DNA of 44,352 nucleotides from Candidatus Electrothrix aarhusensis (lineage in GTDB: Bacteria > Desulfobacterota > Desulfobulbia > Desulfobulbales > Desulfobulbaceae). The DNA lies in assembly GCA_004028505.1 (NCBI GenBank), contig MTKO01000080.1:1-44352 (forward strand). Direction: 5' to 3'. Shown one piece after another: positions 1-9,631 of this stretch. Position numbers and translations under genes: made by a program. The stretch's first letter is position 1. Every line of letters starts with the position of its first letter. The notes under the pieces were generated by a model. The model made no database searches. It had not been told where the DNA came from and saw nothing but the letters and a program-made list of their open reading frames with translations.

Positions 1-1814
1 TTTTTCGTATTCTTTATTAATGCGGCGGCGCAGGGAACCGATGACTTCTCCATTTTTTTTATAGTTGGCTTCAGTCAAAGCACGGGTTCCGTCGGGATTT
101 TTGGCATAGCTGCGATAGAGTTCGTAAAGCGTGAAGGAGAGCAGGGGTAGGGCACCGGGGGTCTGGAGCACCTCGTTGATCAACGTGTCAATCAGCGTCC
201 GGGGTTCAAAATAGAGCACTTTGGCCGAAGCAGGCTCTTCAATAACCTCCCGTAGCTCGTCCTGGGTCATGGGACGCACTATGAATCGATGCGCCCTCTC
301 CCAATCGCCCTGCCAGAAGTCGAGCTGAGAAATTTGAGATTCAAAATCGGAACGTAAGGTAAGTACGATGCGCAATATTTCGCTGTGGTCTTCCTGAGTC
401 TGTTTCAGTTCCCGGATAAAGGCACCCCGCTTTTCCTCGTGTCGGCATAGGGTAATGAGTTCTTCAAACTGATCAATGACCAGCAGGAGTTTTTGACCCG
501 GATTTTTCCCGGCCCATTGATCGATGAGCTTGGTGAGCGAGATGTTTTTTTCCCGTACTGCACTGACACCGGGCAGCTCCCTGATAAGCAGAGAATGCAA
601 TGTCGGCAGCGGGTCGGCTCCGGGCCGCATTATTTCTTGCGGAATGAACCAGGAAGATGCTTGATCTTCACCGCTTTCTCCCGCTCCTTTTTTTGCCTCC
701 TTTTCCAAGGTAGGCAGCAGGCCCGCCTTGACCAAACTGGACTTGCCCGTACCGGAGGCACCCAGCACCACGATAAACGGCTGCTCCTCCACCTGCTTTT
801 TTAATTCTTCAATCAGGGTAGTGCGACCGAAGAACAGCTCGCTGTCGCCTTTTTCATACGGAGACAGCCCCTTGTAGGGATTGTTTTGTTCGGTCAGATC
901 AGGAGCCGGAGGCAGGTCGAGTTCATACCCCGGCACCAGGAAGATAAATTCACCATGCTCATGTTTGTTGAGGGGCCAGAGTCCGGGCGTCTGGCGATGA
1001 TCGGCCAGTTTTTCAGCCGGTACTTCAACCTCATCTCGGAGATAGAGATACAGTTCCGTGGCTGTGATAACGCCGTCACCGTCTTTCGGGGCTGTATCGG
1101 CGGCACCGTGCAGGGCCTCGAACAGGGCCAGGGCAAAGGGCGAGTGCTGCTGTTCCTGCTGCTGCGCAACGCCGTGTTCTCCCCGTATATTGCCGGAGAG
1201 AATGTCCAGGGCCTTCTGATCATAAGATGCAGAGGTGAGCACCTGCCAGGCCGCATCGCGGATAAAACGATCATAGCGCTCCTTGTAAATCACCTGCGGC
1301 AGCGGTTGAAAATCACGCTTGCTGGACCAGCGGAAGGCTCCGGCAAAGCAGCAGTCGAGGATCGCGAGCATGTGTCGGCAGGGGAGTGCTTCCAAGGCAT
1401 TGTGCAGCTTGGTCATGGCCCAGAAAGTGGAGCTGTCCTCCCGCTTGGCATCCTGAGGGATCAAAAAACCGGCAGGTCCGTCATCCCCGTCTGTCGCGAT
1501 CCGTGCCCGGCAAAATAGACCAGCAGGCGGTCATTCTCAGTAATTTTCTCGGGAAGTTTTTTTGTAAATTCCTTTTCAAGGCGGGCTAGTGTCGCCTTCT
1601 CATCGGTAAGCAGAGTGACTTCATAGCCGTGCTCTTTTTTCAGTATCTTTGCCAACGCACAAGCGTCATTCACTGCTGTGCTCAGGGGAGGAATGCCCTT
1701 GCTGTATTTATCTATCCCGATAACGACAGCGATACTGCGTTTAAATACTGAAGAGGTTGATTTGTCGGCAGACTTGTTGCCCAGAATCAGGCCGCGTTCT
1801 GTTGTGTCCGTCAT
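1..1814 (-). CDS. Caspase-like peptidase / STAND ATPase (partial, one frame break)
   Basis: The gene starts at the ATG at 1814, with an AGGAGG ribosome site 8-9 bases upstream, and runs off the window start. The N-terminal caspase (peptidase C14-like) domain shows the catalytic His motif YFAGHG and Cys motif LDCCFAGAF. A DGDG-x-ITATEL EF-hand-like stretch follows, then the NPYKGLSPYEKGDSELFFGR boundary typical of novel STAND NTPases, Walker A GASGTGKSS and Walker B LLLVIDQFEE. The reading frame breaks near 1501, just after GHG, where a premature TGA appears at 1461-1463. Adding one base to the C run restores an open frame all the way to position 1. It is closely similar to the gene at 3121-7652 over the whole visible length, so the two are tandem paralogues. 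Any WD40 or other sensor would lie outside the window. Family assignment is firm; the biological role (regulated proteolysis, cell death or defence) is inference. Confidence 0.85.
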
Positions 1815-1922
1815 GATATTGCTCCTCCTTTTTCAATGGCTCTTGTTACGTTGTGGTATTATATGTCATGAAAAACGGAAAAACAATTTGGTAACTATGG
1901 CAGCGAGGCAAAAGAGGCTTGG

Positions 1923-2069
1923 GTGCTGATACTGCCAACCTTTGTCCCGCCCCTCTTTTTGATTATTGGCATCCTTATTGCCAATGCGACTCGTGAGGCA
2001 GACGCTGATGAAATTGTGACTATTGATCGTTTTTTCTCTTGTCTTTCTGAATTCCTCTCCGTTGTCTGA
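1923..2069 (+). CDS. Possible 48-codon membrane peptide
   Basis: In the 278-base gap between two minus-strand genes, the plus strand has a short open frame starting at GTG 1923. An AAGAGG sequence lies 5 bases upstream. The peptide begins with a hydrophobic, proline-containing segment (LILPTFVPPLFLIIGILIA) that could span a membrane, followed by a charged stretch. No family is recognised. It could equally be the remnant of a longer gene, since the frame upstream is open to a stop at 1868. A competing minus-strand frame covers the same bases. Support is weak. Confidence 0.2.
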   Translation: MLILPTFVPPLFLIIGILIANATREADADEIVTIDRFFSCLSEFLSVV

Positions 2070-2092
2070 ATTGTGCTCTAACTGCACCTCGT

Positions 2093-3019
2093 TCATTTTT
2101 CCGCTTCATCTATCTTGCTGCGCAATCGTTCCATGCTTGTGGTACGCCAGCCGACCTCTTGTTGCAATCGCTGGATCTCTTCTTCGGAGTCTGTTTTTTT
2201 GATACGGGCTTCAATGGCCTTGATTTGTTCGACCATGATCTCGTATCTGGAGTGCATGTTATCAATTGATTCCGCTTCGTCGGCCTTATCAAAGATGACA
2301 GAATCCATAGCTAAATCATCGATTGAATGCTGTTCGTCGGTCTCAGGGATGATTTGTTTTTTTGGCGAAAGGGTCCGTGTGAACATGAAGGTCGGGGAAA
2401 CGATTTCTATCTCCGCATGATGCAAGGCATCAAGGATGTTCTCACGTAGCTTTGATCGGGTCGCCAGGAATTTCTTGACGTTTTTCAAGATTCCGGCAAC
2501 CCGATATTCTACTGAGTAGTCACCAAGATGAGCGACTTGGACAAAAGGCTCTTCAAGCGGAACCTCTGCTGCGGCCTTGGTCAGCAGGTTTTTTACCTGA
2601 GCATGGGGCACATCATATCCCAGGGAAACAGTCGCAGAAATAACTGTTTTCTCCTTGCGAACAACCTTGCAGGGATTGGTGAGCAGGTAAAGATTCGGCA
2701 ATGTTGTCAAGTCACTGTCTTCTGTTTGAATCTCCGTATGAAGCAGCCCCCTCACTGTCACTTTACCAAAGTATTTTCCTACGCTCAAAAAATTGCCGGG
2801 GCGGAATCTGGAGATACTGGAGAGCATTATTCCGGCCATGAAATTGCTGATAAAGGTGGTGGAGGAGATGGCAATAGCAGCACTGATGATAATACCGAAA
2901 AAGGTGAGCAGAATTTCGGAGGTTCCCTTGTCAGGGGAAAACCGCAGGATGATGAACGGCGTTAATAAAAGAAGAACTGGTACGGCTATATAAATGCCTT
3001 TTCGTATTTTTTCGTCCAT
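2093..3019 (-). CDS. MscS-family mechanosensitive ion channel
   Basis: This 308-residue protein has two N-terminal membrane segments (about residues 9-28 and 34-60). The second runs into the MscS pore and beta-domain signature: SNFMAGIMLSS, then FRPGNFLSVGKYFGKV, then a TTLPNLYLLTNP segment matching the family's 'T.PN' motif. The C-terminal third is charged and probably a coiled coil (about 255-305). MscS proteins open under membrane tension to release solutes. This is a minimal two-helix form with an added coiled coil. The ATG at 3019 follows a good GGAG site. It lies 101 bases downstream of the caspase/STAND gene at 3121-7652 and upstream of its paralogue, all on the same strand, so co-transcription is plausible. 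A role as membrane-permeabilising partner of the caspase/STAND proteins is inference. Confidence 0.85.
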   Translation of the reverse strand: MDEKIRKGIYIAVPVLLLLTPFIILRFSPDKGTSEILLTFFGIIISAAIAISSTTFISNFMAGIMLSSISRFRPGNFLSVGKYFGKVTVRGLLHTEIQTEDSDLTTLPNLYLLTNPCKVVRKEKTVISATVSLGYDVPHAQVKNLLTKAAAEVPLEEPFVQVAHLGDYSVEYRVAGILKNVKKFLATRSKLRENILDALHHAEIEIVSPTFMFTRTLSPKKQIIPETDEQHSIDDLAMDSVIFDKADEAESIDNMHSRYEIMVEQIKAIEARIKKTDSEEEIQRLQQEVGWRTTSMERLRSKIDEAEK

Positions 3020-3120
3020 AATTTTGTCTCCTATAGAATGATGAGCGGAAGATTATTCTTGTTGCGCCTGTGCCCATTCCAGCACTTGGTCGAATTTGGT
3101 TTGGCCAGCCGAGTGAACGA

Positions 3121-6100
3121 TTACCGTTCATTCTCGGCCAAGGCATTTTCTCCATCTAATGCCTTTATCAGCGACTCGGCTTTGTTCAGCAATTCGTTTA
3201 CATCGGCAGGCCAAATCCTGATCTCTGGATAGCCGACTAAAATCCATTTGCCGTCAGGACTCCAAGTTGCTCTGGCAAAAGTCTCAACGTCCAAGTTATA
3301 GCGGGCCATTTCTCGCCCAGTTTCTGCATCCCAGATTCTTACGGTGCCGTCTGAACTGCTTGTCAGTACCCTATCTCCCTTGGGGCTCCATTCTGCTGTA
3401 CTGACCCACGATTCATGCCCGGCAAGAAGAAGGGTTTTGCCGGTTTTATGATTTGTGATCCTTACTTCATTGGAGTGTTGATTCCCTTTTGGAATGTTAG
3501 AATACCACTCTTCCAGCTTGATTCGGAGTACGCAGGGATAGTTAATTCCCTATTTAACCAAAATAATTCTTTTTTCCCGTCTGGGCTTATTGGATCTGGA
3601 AGCAAGTCTTTTAAATTGACAGTTGGAGCACCAGGATTTTCTTTCATACTCCCATCCCCCCAAGACCAACCGTATGTATTCCAGCTTCTTGTTGTTTTAT
3701 TCCAAGTTATTAAAGGAAGACTAGACTCGTCGTGCGGTTTTGATTCTTCATGGCCATGAAAATGACGATTTATAGCAACATTTATCCTTTTTCCATCTTT
3801 TGAAAAAAAAGCTGTTGACAGGTCGTATCTATCATTTGGAATAGCTAGGCTCTCCTTGGCATCCCAACCATTGAGGTTCCATAACGGTTTAATTTCCCAT
3901 ATTAACGCACTGGACGCCCAGAAAAAATCTTCGATACCTGTTCCTACAGAAGCAAGAGCATTGCTATCAGGTCGCCAAGAAAGTGCTGATACAGCAGTTG
4001 TATGTCCATACATTGTTCGTAGCAATTTTCCATCTTCTGCGCTCCAGATGCGTATAGCTACATCGTTACAAAACTCCCCATTAATATCGGAAAAACAGTA
4101 ACCGTGTCCAGTTGCAATAAATCTTCCATTCGGGCTGAGCGTAATTTTATTGCCATCCGCTGAATATTCTATTGGTATTTCATCTTCTTTTAACCTGAAA
4201 TTCAGGTCTGATTCTTCCTTTATTTCGAGTAATAGAATTTTTCTCTCACTTGTATGATCAAAAAATCCTTCTTTGATAATAAGAAAAAGAGATTTGTTTT
4301 TATTGAAGAGGCATTCAAAATAAACTATATTCCAATCGTTATTAATTTTATGTGTAAATACTATGTCATTTTTATCTAACGAATAAATATTAATATTTTT
4401 TTTATCTGCAAAGTATATATATTTATTATTTTTGCTAAATGAAAGTCCAATTGATTCTTCATGTATATCTATCCCGTCATCCAGTATGAGTTTTTCTATA
4501 TTTGAAATATATAATTTTTTATTGTTATAAATTGCCACCTTTGTTCCTGTTGTATTGCATACACTAATGCCTTTGCTGTCACTGATTAATTTTGGATGAC
4601 TCATATTGTCAAGATTAAATAAATGAATAGAGTTTCCGCCGCTGATAAAGAAACGAGAGCTTCCGCACCAGCTAATTGACCAATTTTCTGGCCTTTCCTC
4701 AGGGAGATAGTCTTTGTTTTTTATTTCTTCAATTTTCTGCTTAGTAAATTGATCCCATGCTACCACCTCGCCGTATTCACTGATTGCCGCTAGATATCTT
4801 CCGTTAGGACTCCACTCAATAGAAACTATTTTACCTGTTGTAGCAGGAAGAAAGTTTTTCCATAACGGTGCTGTATTAACGGCTTTGTATAAGGCATCAA
4901 AAGATTCACGCGTAACGTATTTATCCCTCGTTAAAGTTTTTAAAACACTCTTTCTGGCTAATCGAAGAGGCTCTGTGAAAAAAGGGGCGTTCATTTTGTC
5001 CCTGCTAACTCCGTAAGTCTCCCAATCATGAAATATTTTATCTGTATTACTTGATATAGATTCTGATCTTGCGGCTAATTGCACGGCTTCGACTCGGCGA
5101 AGATTTGCTTCAGCTCTTTCTTTTTCGATGATGGCAAATTTCTTCTGCTTTTCCGAAGAAAACCAAAAGATAACAGCAAACGTAAGTAATATGACTGCAA
5201 CTGCTGCTCCAATTCGTGCAGCTTTGGTTTTGCCCCGTTGTGCCAACGCAGTTTCTTCAGCTGCCTTTTGGGCCTTTTCCGCTTCTTCTTTTGCTTTTTC
5301 TAATGCTTCCTTCTCTCGCCGCGCCTGATCCTCCTTTTCCTGCTTTTCTTTTTCGTCCAGCTTATGTGCGGCCTGCAAGAATGCCTGCTCCAGTTCATTC
5401 AGGAATAAGCGATCATTACTGGACAATTCTTTCGTCTGCTGGAGGCGACTGTCCCAGCGTGGTAGACTGCCGGTCTTTCTGCCGTTCTTCTCCCAATCCG
5501 CCGCAGCCCGTGTCAGCTGCCTCTGCAAGAGCATGGCTTCGGCCTCTTCAGCTCGCCATTTGAGCAGTTTGTCCCAGGCAACAATCAGGGCATCATGGGC
5601 CGGTTCAACGTAGGGGTCGGTTTTCCCCTTGGAGGTTTCGCTTTTCCCGCCGACAATCAGGCGTACCTCAAGGAGTCGGTCAAGAATTTTTTCCACCCGT
5701 TCCTTTTCCGCCGCATCAGGATAATCAAGCTCCCATCTTGGTACCCGTCTGCGTGTTACCTCTCCTCCCTCAAAGGCGACCATGCGCAGTAGGATACGCT
5801 TCATGGTCGCCTGATGGTCAGTATCAAATTTTTTATATTCCTGATCAATACGCTGCCGCAACGAGCCAATGACCCCGCCAATATCCTCGTAATCATATTC
5901 GGTCAGGGCACGGTTGCCGTCCTGGCGTTCAGGATCCTTCTGCCGTTCCACATAAAGGCGATACAGCTCGCTGAGGGTGAAGGAGAGCAAGGGCAGGGCA
6001 CCGGGAGTCTGGATGACCTCGTTAATCAGCCGATCCACCAGCTCGCGGGGCTCGAAATAGAGCACCATGACCGAGGCCGGTTGCTCAATGACCTCGCGCA

Positions 6101-7652
6101 GTTCGTTCTGAGTCATGGGCGGCACCACGAAACGGTTATCCTCCTGCCACCAGTCCTTGAGATAGTTTTGGGAAATCTGGGCTTCAAAATCAGAGCGCAG
6201 GGTAAGCACGATGCGGAGCACCTCTCTATGCTCTTCCAGAGCCTGCATCAGTTCGCCGATAAAGTCTTCCCGCTCCTGCTCCTCCTGACAGAGGGTGATG
6301 ATTTCTTCAAACTGATCAATGACCAGCAGCAGTTTTTTACCGGGATTTTTCTTGCACCATTGCCCGATCAGTCCGGTAGCTGTGGAACCTCTCTCTCGTT
6401 CAGGCCGTACACCGGGCAGTTCTGTGATAAGCAGGCTGCGCAGTGCTGCTGCCGGATTTGTGCCGGGCCGCAGAATTTTTTCCGGAATGAACCAGGAAAA
6501 ACCTTGAACCGCATCAACCTCTTTTTCAGATCTATCTGAATTATTTTCTAGCGCAGGCAATAGCCCTGCCTTGACCAGACTGGACTTGCCTGTGCCCGAG
6601 GCCCCCAGCACCACGGTGAAGGGTTGCTCTTCGACCTGCTGGTGCAGTTCTTTGATCAAATCAGTACGCCCGAAAAAGAGTTTGCTGTCGCCTTTTTCAT
6701 AGGCGGACAGGCCCTTGTAGGGATTGTTTTCTTCAGTCAAATCAGGAGCGGGCGGAAGATCAAGCTCATGATCCGGCAGCAGAAAGATGAATTCTCCCTG
6801 CCTGTGTTTGTTGAGGGGCCAGAGTCCGGGCGTCTGGCGGTGATCAATCAGCTGTTCGGCATTGACCTCCACCTGATCCCGGAGATAGATATAGAGTTCG
6901 GTGGCGGTGATGATGCCGTCGCCGTCTTTGGGTGTAGAATCAGCGGCTCCGTGCAGGGCCTCGAACAGGGACAGAGCAAAGGGCGAGTGCGGCTGTTCTT
7001 CATCCTGCGCGACGCCGTGCGTTCCCACCACATAGCCGGACAGGGTGTCCAGAGCCTTCTGGTTATAGGCCGCCGAGGTAATCACCTGCCAGGCCGGATC
7101 GCGGAGAAAGCGTTCATAGCGTTCCCGGTAAATAACAGAGGGCAGAGGCTGGAGGTCACGAGTGCTGGACCAGCGGAAGGCTCCGGCAAAACAGCAGTCC
7201 AGGATAGCCAGCATATGCCGGCAGGGCAGATCGTCCAGGGCCTTATGGAGCTCGGTCATGGGCCAGAAGCTGTCCTCAGCCAGCGTGGCATCCTGGGGAA
7301 TCAGGTATCCTTCAGGGCCGTTTTCGCCGTCCAAGGCGACCCCGTGCCCGGCAAAATAGATCAGCAGACGGTCGTTTGGGTCGATCTGTTCGGGGAGCTC
7401 CTCTTCAAAGACGGCTTGCAGGCGTGAACGGGTGACTTCTTCGATCAGCAGGGTGATGCTGTAGTCATACTGCTCTTCCAGTATCTGCGCCATTCTGCGG
7501 GCATCATTACCTGCCGTGGCCAGCGGAGAAATACCGTTGCTGTATTGGTCTATGCCGATGATGATGGCAAGGTTGCGTTTAAATTCTAAAGATTTGGATT
7601 TATCCGCAGATGCTTTCCCAAAGGTCAAGCCGCGTGTTGTTGAATCTGTCAT
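3121..7652 (-). CDS. Caspase-like peptidase - STAND ATPase - membrane segment - WD40 protein (one frame break)
   Basis: The repaired protein is about 1510 residues. Residues 25-290 form a caspase-like peptidase with His103 (YFAGHG) and Cys154 (LDCCFAG), and a degenerate EF-hand-like DGDG-x-ITATEL. The STAND linker (NPYKGL..LFFGR, about 310-329) precedes Walker A GASGTGKSS (350-358) and Walker B LLLVIDQFEE. A long charged coiled coil (about 745-810) leads to one membrane helix (about 812-832). The rest holds WD40-type repeats, recognisable by WSPNGRYLA, LSPNGRFIA and IRIW motifs. The frame stops at 3462-3464, but the next frame continues WD40 sequence (TVRIWDAETG, WSPDGKWILV) to the TAA at 3121. 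One base added to the C run at 3484-3486 joins them. No clear ribosome site precedes the ATG at 7652; the start matches the paralogue's. STAND proteins oligomerise on sensing a trigger, so WD40 would sense and caspase would execute. This role is family inference. Confidence 0.9.
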
Positions 7653-7751
7653 TAATATAATTATGGGGAGTTCTTATTCTGAGGTTTATTTGAAATAATG
7701 AATTTTTAACTCGCACTCATCATTGCTATTATTGTACGTTGAAGCAGGGCA

Positions 7752-9608
7752 ATGATCAAATTGAAAAAGTACATTCCGAGATTCCTCTCAGCAGGGATAA
7801 AATTATCAGCGATTCATTTTTTTAAACTACAGATATCCGGTATGAAGTTGTCCAGAATTTCTCTTCGTGCGTATCTGGTTCTTATGAATTCGGTACTGCT
7901 CTGTCTTCTCTATCCCTTACTGACAGTTATTTTTATAGGGAAAACAACGGAATTTCGTGATGAGCATTTACGAAAAAATATCACCGCGATGCGAGAGTCC
8001 ATGAAAAATCGCAGTGCCGCTTTGGTACGAAGTATTGGCCTGAGTGTGGGGCAGGCAGCAGCAGGTTATGATTTCACCTTTCTTTCTGATCTGATGGCCG
8101 AAGTGGTAAAGAATGACGAGGAGATGGTCTATTGTCTGGTTATGGATCAGGAACGGCAGGTTCTGGCCCATCCTGATAAAAATAAGTTAGGGACACGTCT
8201 GGACGACGCAATGGCGCGGAGAAACACCAAGCAGCTGTGGCCGGTTTTCCCAAAAACCTTTCCTGACGAGCAGTCCTTGGAGGTTTTTTTTCTGGAAGAA
8301 AAGGATGCCCTCGGAAATACATCACTTTTGGAGGTGATTCTTCCCGTGTACACCGGAGAGAGACTTTGGGGGATCTTGCGTTGTGGTTATACTATGCATT
8401 TTTTGAATAGTAAAATGATCCATGAACATCTTCGTTGGGATAGGCAGATACACGACATGAAAGCGTATTTCATTACTATGATGGGTTTTTTTTTCTCAAT
8501 CTCTGTTTTTATCGCTGTGCTCTTCACCCGGCCCTTGCTGCGTTCCCTTGATGTCCTGAGACGAGGAGTGCATCTGGTGCGTGATGGTGATCTTGAGCAT
8601 GAGATCAGGAAAGATTTGGTCTGTAATGAGTTTGCCGATTTGGCAGACTCATTTAATAGTATGACCAATAGTCTCAGGGGCAGCCGAAAGGATTTAGCTG
8701 ACTACAATAAATCCCTTGAAAAGAAGGTGAATGAGCGCACCCAAGAGCTTAAGGAAGCACAAGATATTATGATTCAGCAGGCCCATGAGGCAGGGATGGC
8801 TGAAATGGCTGTCGGGGTGCTTCATAATATCGGCAATGCTATTACCCCGGCGAAAATCAGCGCAGCTACATTAATCACTCGTCTGAAAAAAAGTCCGTTA
8901 CGGAACAATTTGGCGCAGGTTTTACATTCGTTACGGGATATATTGGAGTCTTCCCATGACTGTGTTGGCGACCGGAGCAAACGAATGCAAAAGATCATTC
9001 AGCTCATTCCAGAATCCATTGCTGAAGAGTACGGACAAGTAGAAACCGCATTGCAACAAATTTGCGATAAGCATAATCATATCGAAGATATTATCCGTCT
9101 GCAAAGGCAGTATGCCCGCGTTCCCATGAGAGAAGCACAGCATCTTGATATCAATCGGGTAGTTCAGGACGCTTTGAACATGTTTCAGGAGTCGTTGCAA
9201 CAGCGAGACGTAAAAGTGGAACGAGCGTTTCAGGATGTTCCTATGGTGCGACTTGAGGAAGTGCATTTTTTACAGATCCTTGTCAATTTGATTAAAAATA
9301 GTTACGAATCCTTTGATGGGGGTAATGTAAAAAATAAAAAGATAATATTATCTTCCTTTTTAGAGGGTAAAGAGCCACATGATGTGATATTCTCGATTCA
9401 AGATAATGGCTGTGGCTTCACGGAGAAAGACAAGGAAAACTTTTTTCGTTTCGGCTACAGCACCAAGGCCAGAGGCTCGGGATTTGGCCTTCACTCCTGC
9501 GCCAATTATCTCATCGCCAACAACGGTTCCATTGACGCCGTCAGTGCCGGTCCTGGTATGGGCTCCGAGTTTATCCTACGCTTACCGACTGACACCTCCC
9601 CGGAATAA
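7752..9608 (+). CDS. Membrane sensor histidine kinase
   Basis: This 618-residue protein has a membrane helix at about residues 38-62, an extracytoplasmic sensor region, and a second helix at about 237-260. A HAMP-like linker and a coiled coil follow (KSLEKKVNERTQELKEAQ). The H-box is the variant VLHNIGNAITP, with the phospho-accepting His at about 358. The N-box is NLIKNSYE (about 513), with G1 DNGCGF and G2 GSGFGLHS, so the ATPase domain is complete. It has no receiver domain. The gene is 23 bases upstream of the hybrid kinase at 9632 and probably forms an operon with it, pointing to a shared signalling route. The sensor's ligand is unknown. The chosen ATG has a weak AGGG-like site; an internal ATG at 7842 is possible but lacks a site. 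Confidence 0.88.
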   Translation: MIKLKKYIPRFLSAGIKLSAIHFFKLQISGMKLSRISLRAYLVLMNSVLLCLLYPLLTVIFIGKTTEFRDEHLRKNITAMRESMKNRSAALVRSIGLSVGQAAAGYDFTFLSDLMAEVVKNDEEMVYCLVMDQERQVLAHPDKNKLGTRLDDAMARRNTKQLWPVFPKTFPDEQSLEVFFLEEKDALGNTSLLEVILPVYTGERLWGILRCGYTMHFLNSKMIHEHLRWDRQIHDMKAYFITMMGFFFSISVFIAVLFTRPLLRSLDVLRRGVHLVRDGDLEHEIRKDLVCNEFADLADSFNSMTNSLRGSRKDLADYNKSLEKKVNERTQELKEAQDIMIQQAHEAGMAEMAVGVLHNIGNAITPAKISAATLITRLKKSPLRNNLAQVLHSLRDILESSHDCVGDRSKRMQKIIQLIPESIAEEYGQVETALQQICDKHNHIEDIIRLQRQYARVPMREAQHLDINRVVQDALNMFQESLQQRDVKVERAFQDVPMVRLEEVHFLQILVNLIKNSYESFDGGNVKNKKIILSSFLEGKEPHDVIFSIQDNGCGFTEKDKENFFRFGYSTKARGSGFGLHSCANYLIANNGSIDAVSAGPGMGSEFILRLPTDTSPE

Positions 9609-9631
9609 AAAACGTACGGAGACTTCTAACG

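Noticed and set aside
1866-2096. 76-codon minus-strand frame overlapping the MscS stop by ATGA
   Set aside because: The overlap looks like translational coupling, but the product is of biased composition, matches nothing and has no ribosome site. Left uncalled.
5814-7427. Long plus-strand open frames (241 and 267 codons) opposite the caspase-STAND gene
   Set aside because: They are antisense to strongly recognisable STAND and caspase coding sequence and have no domain of their own.
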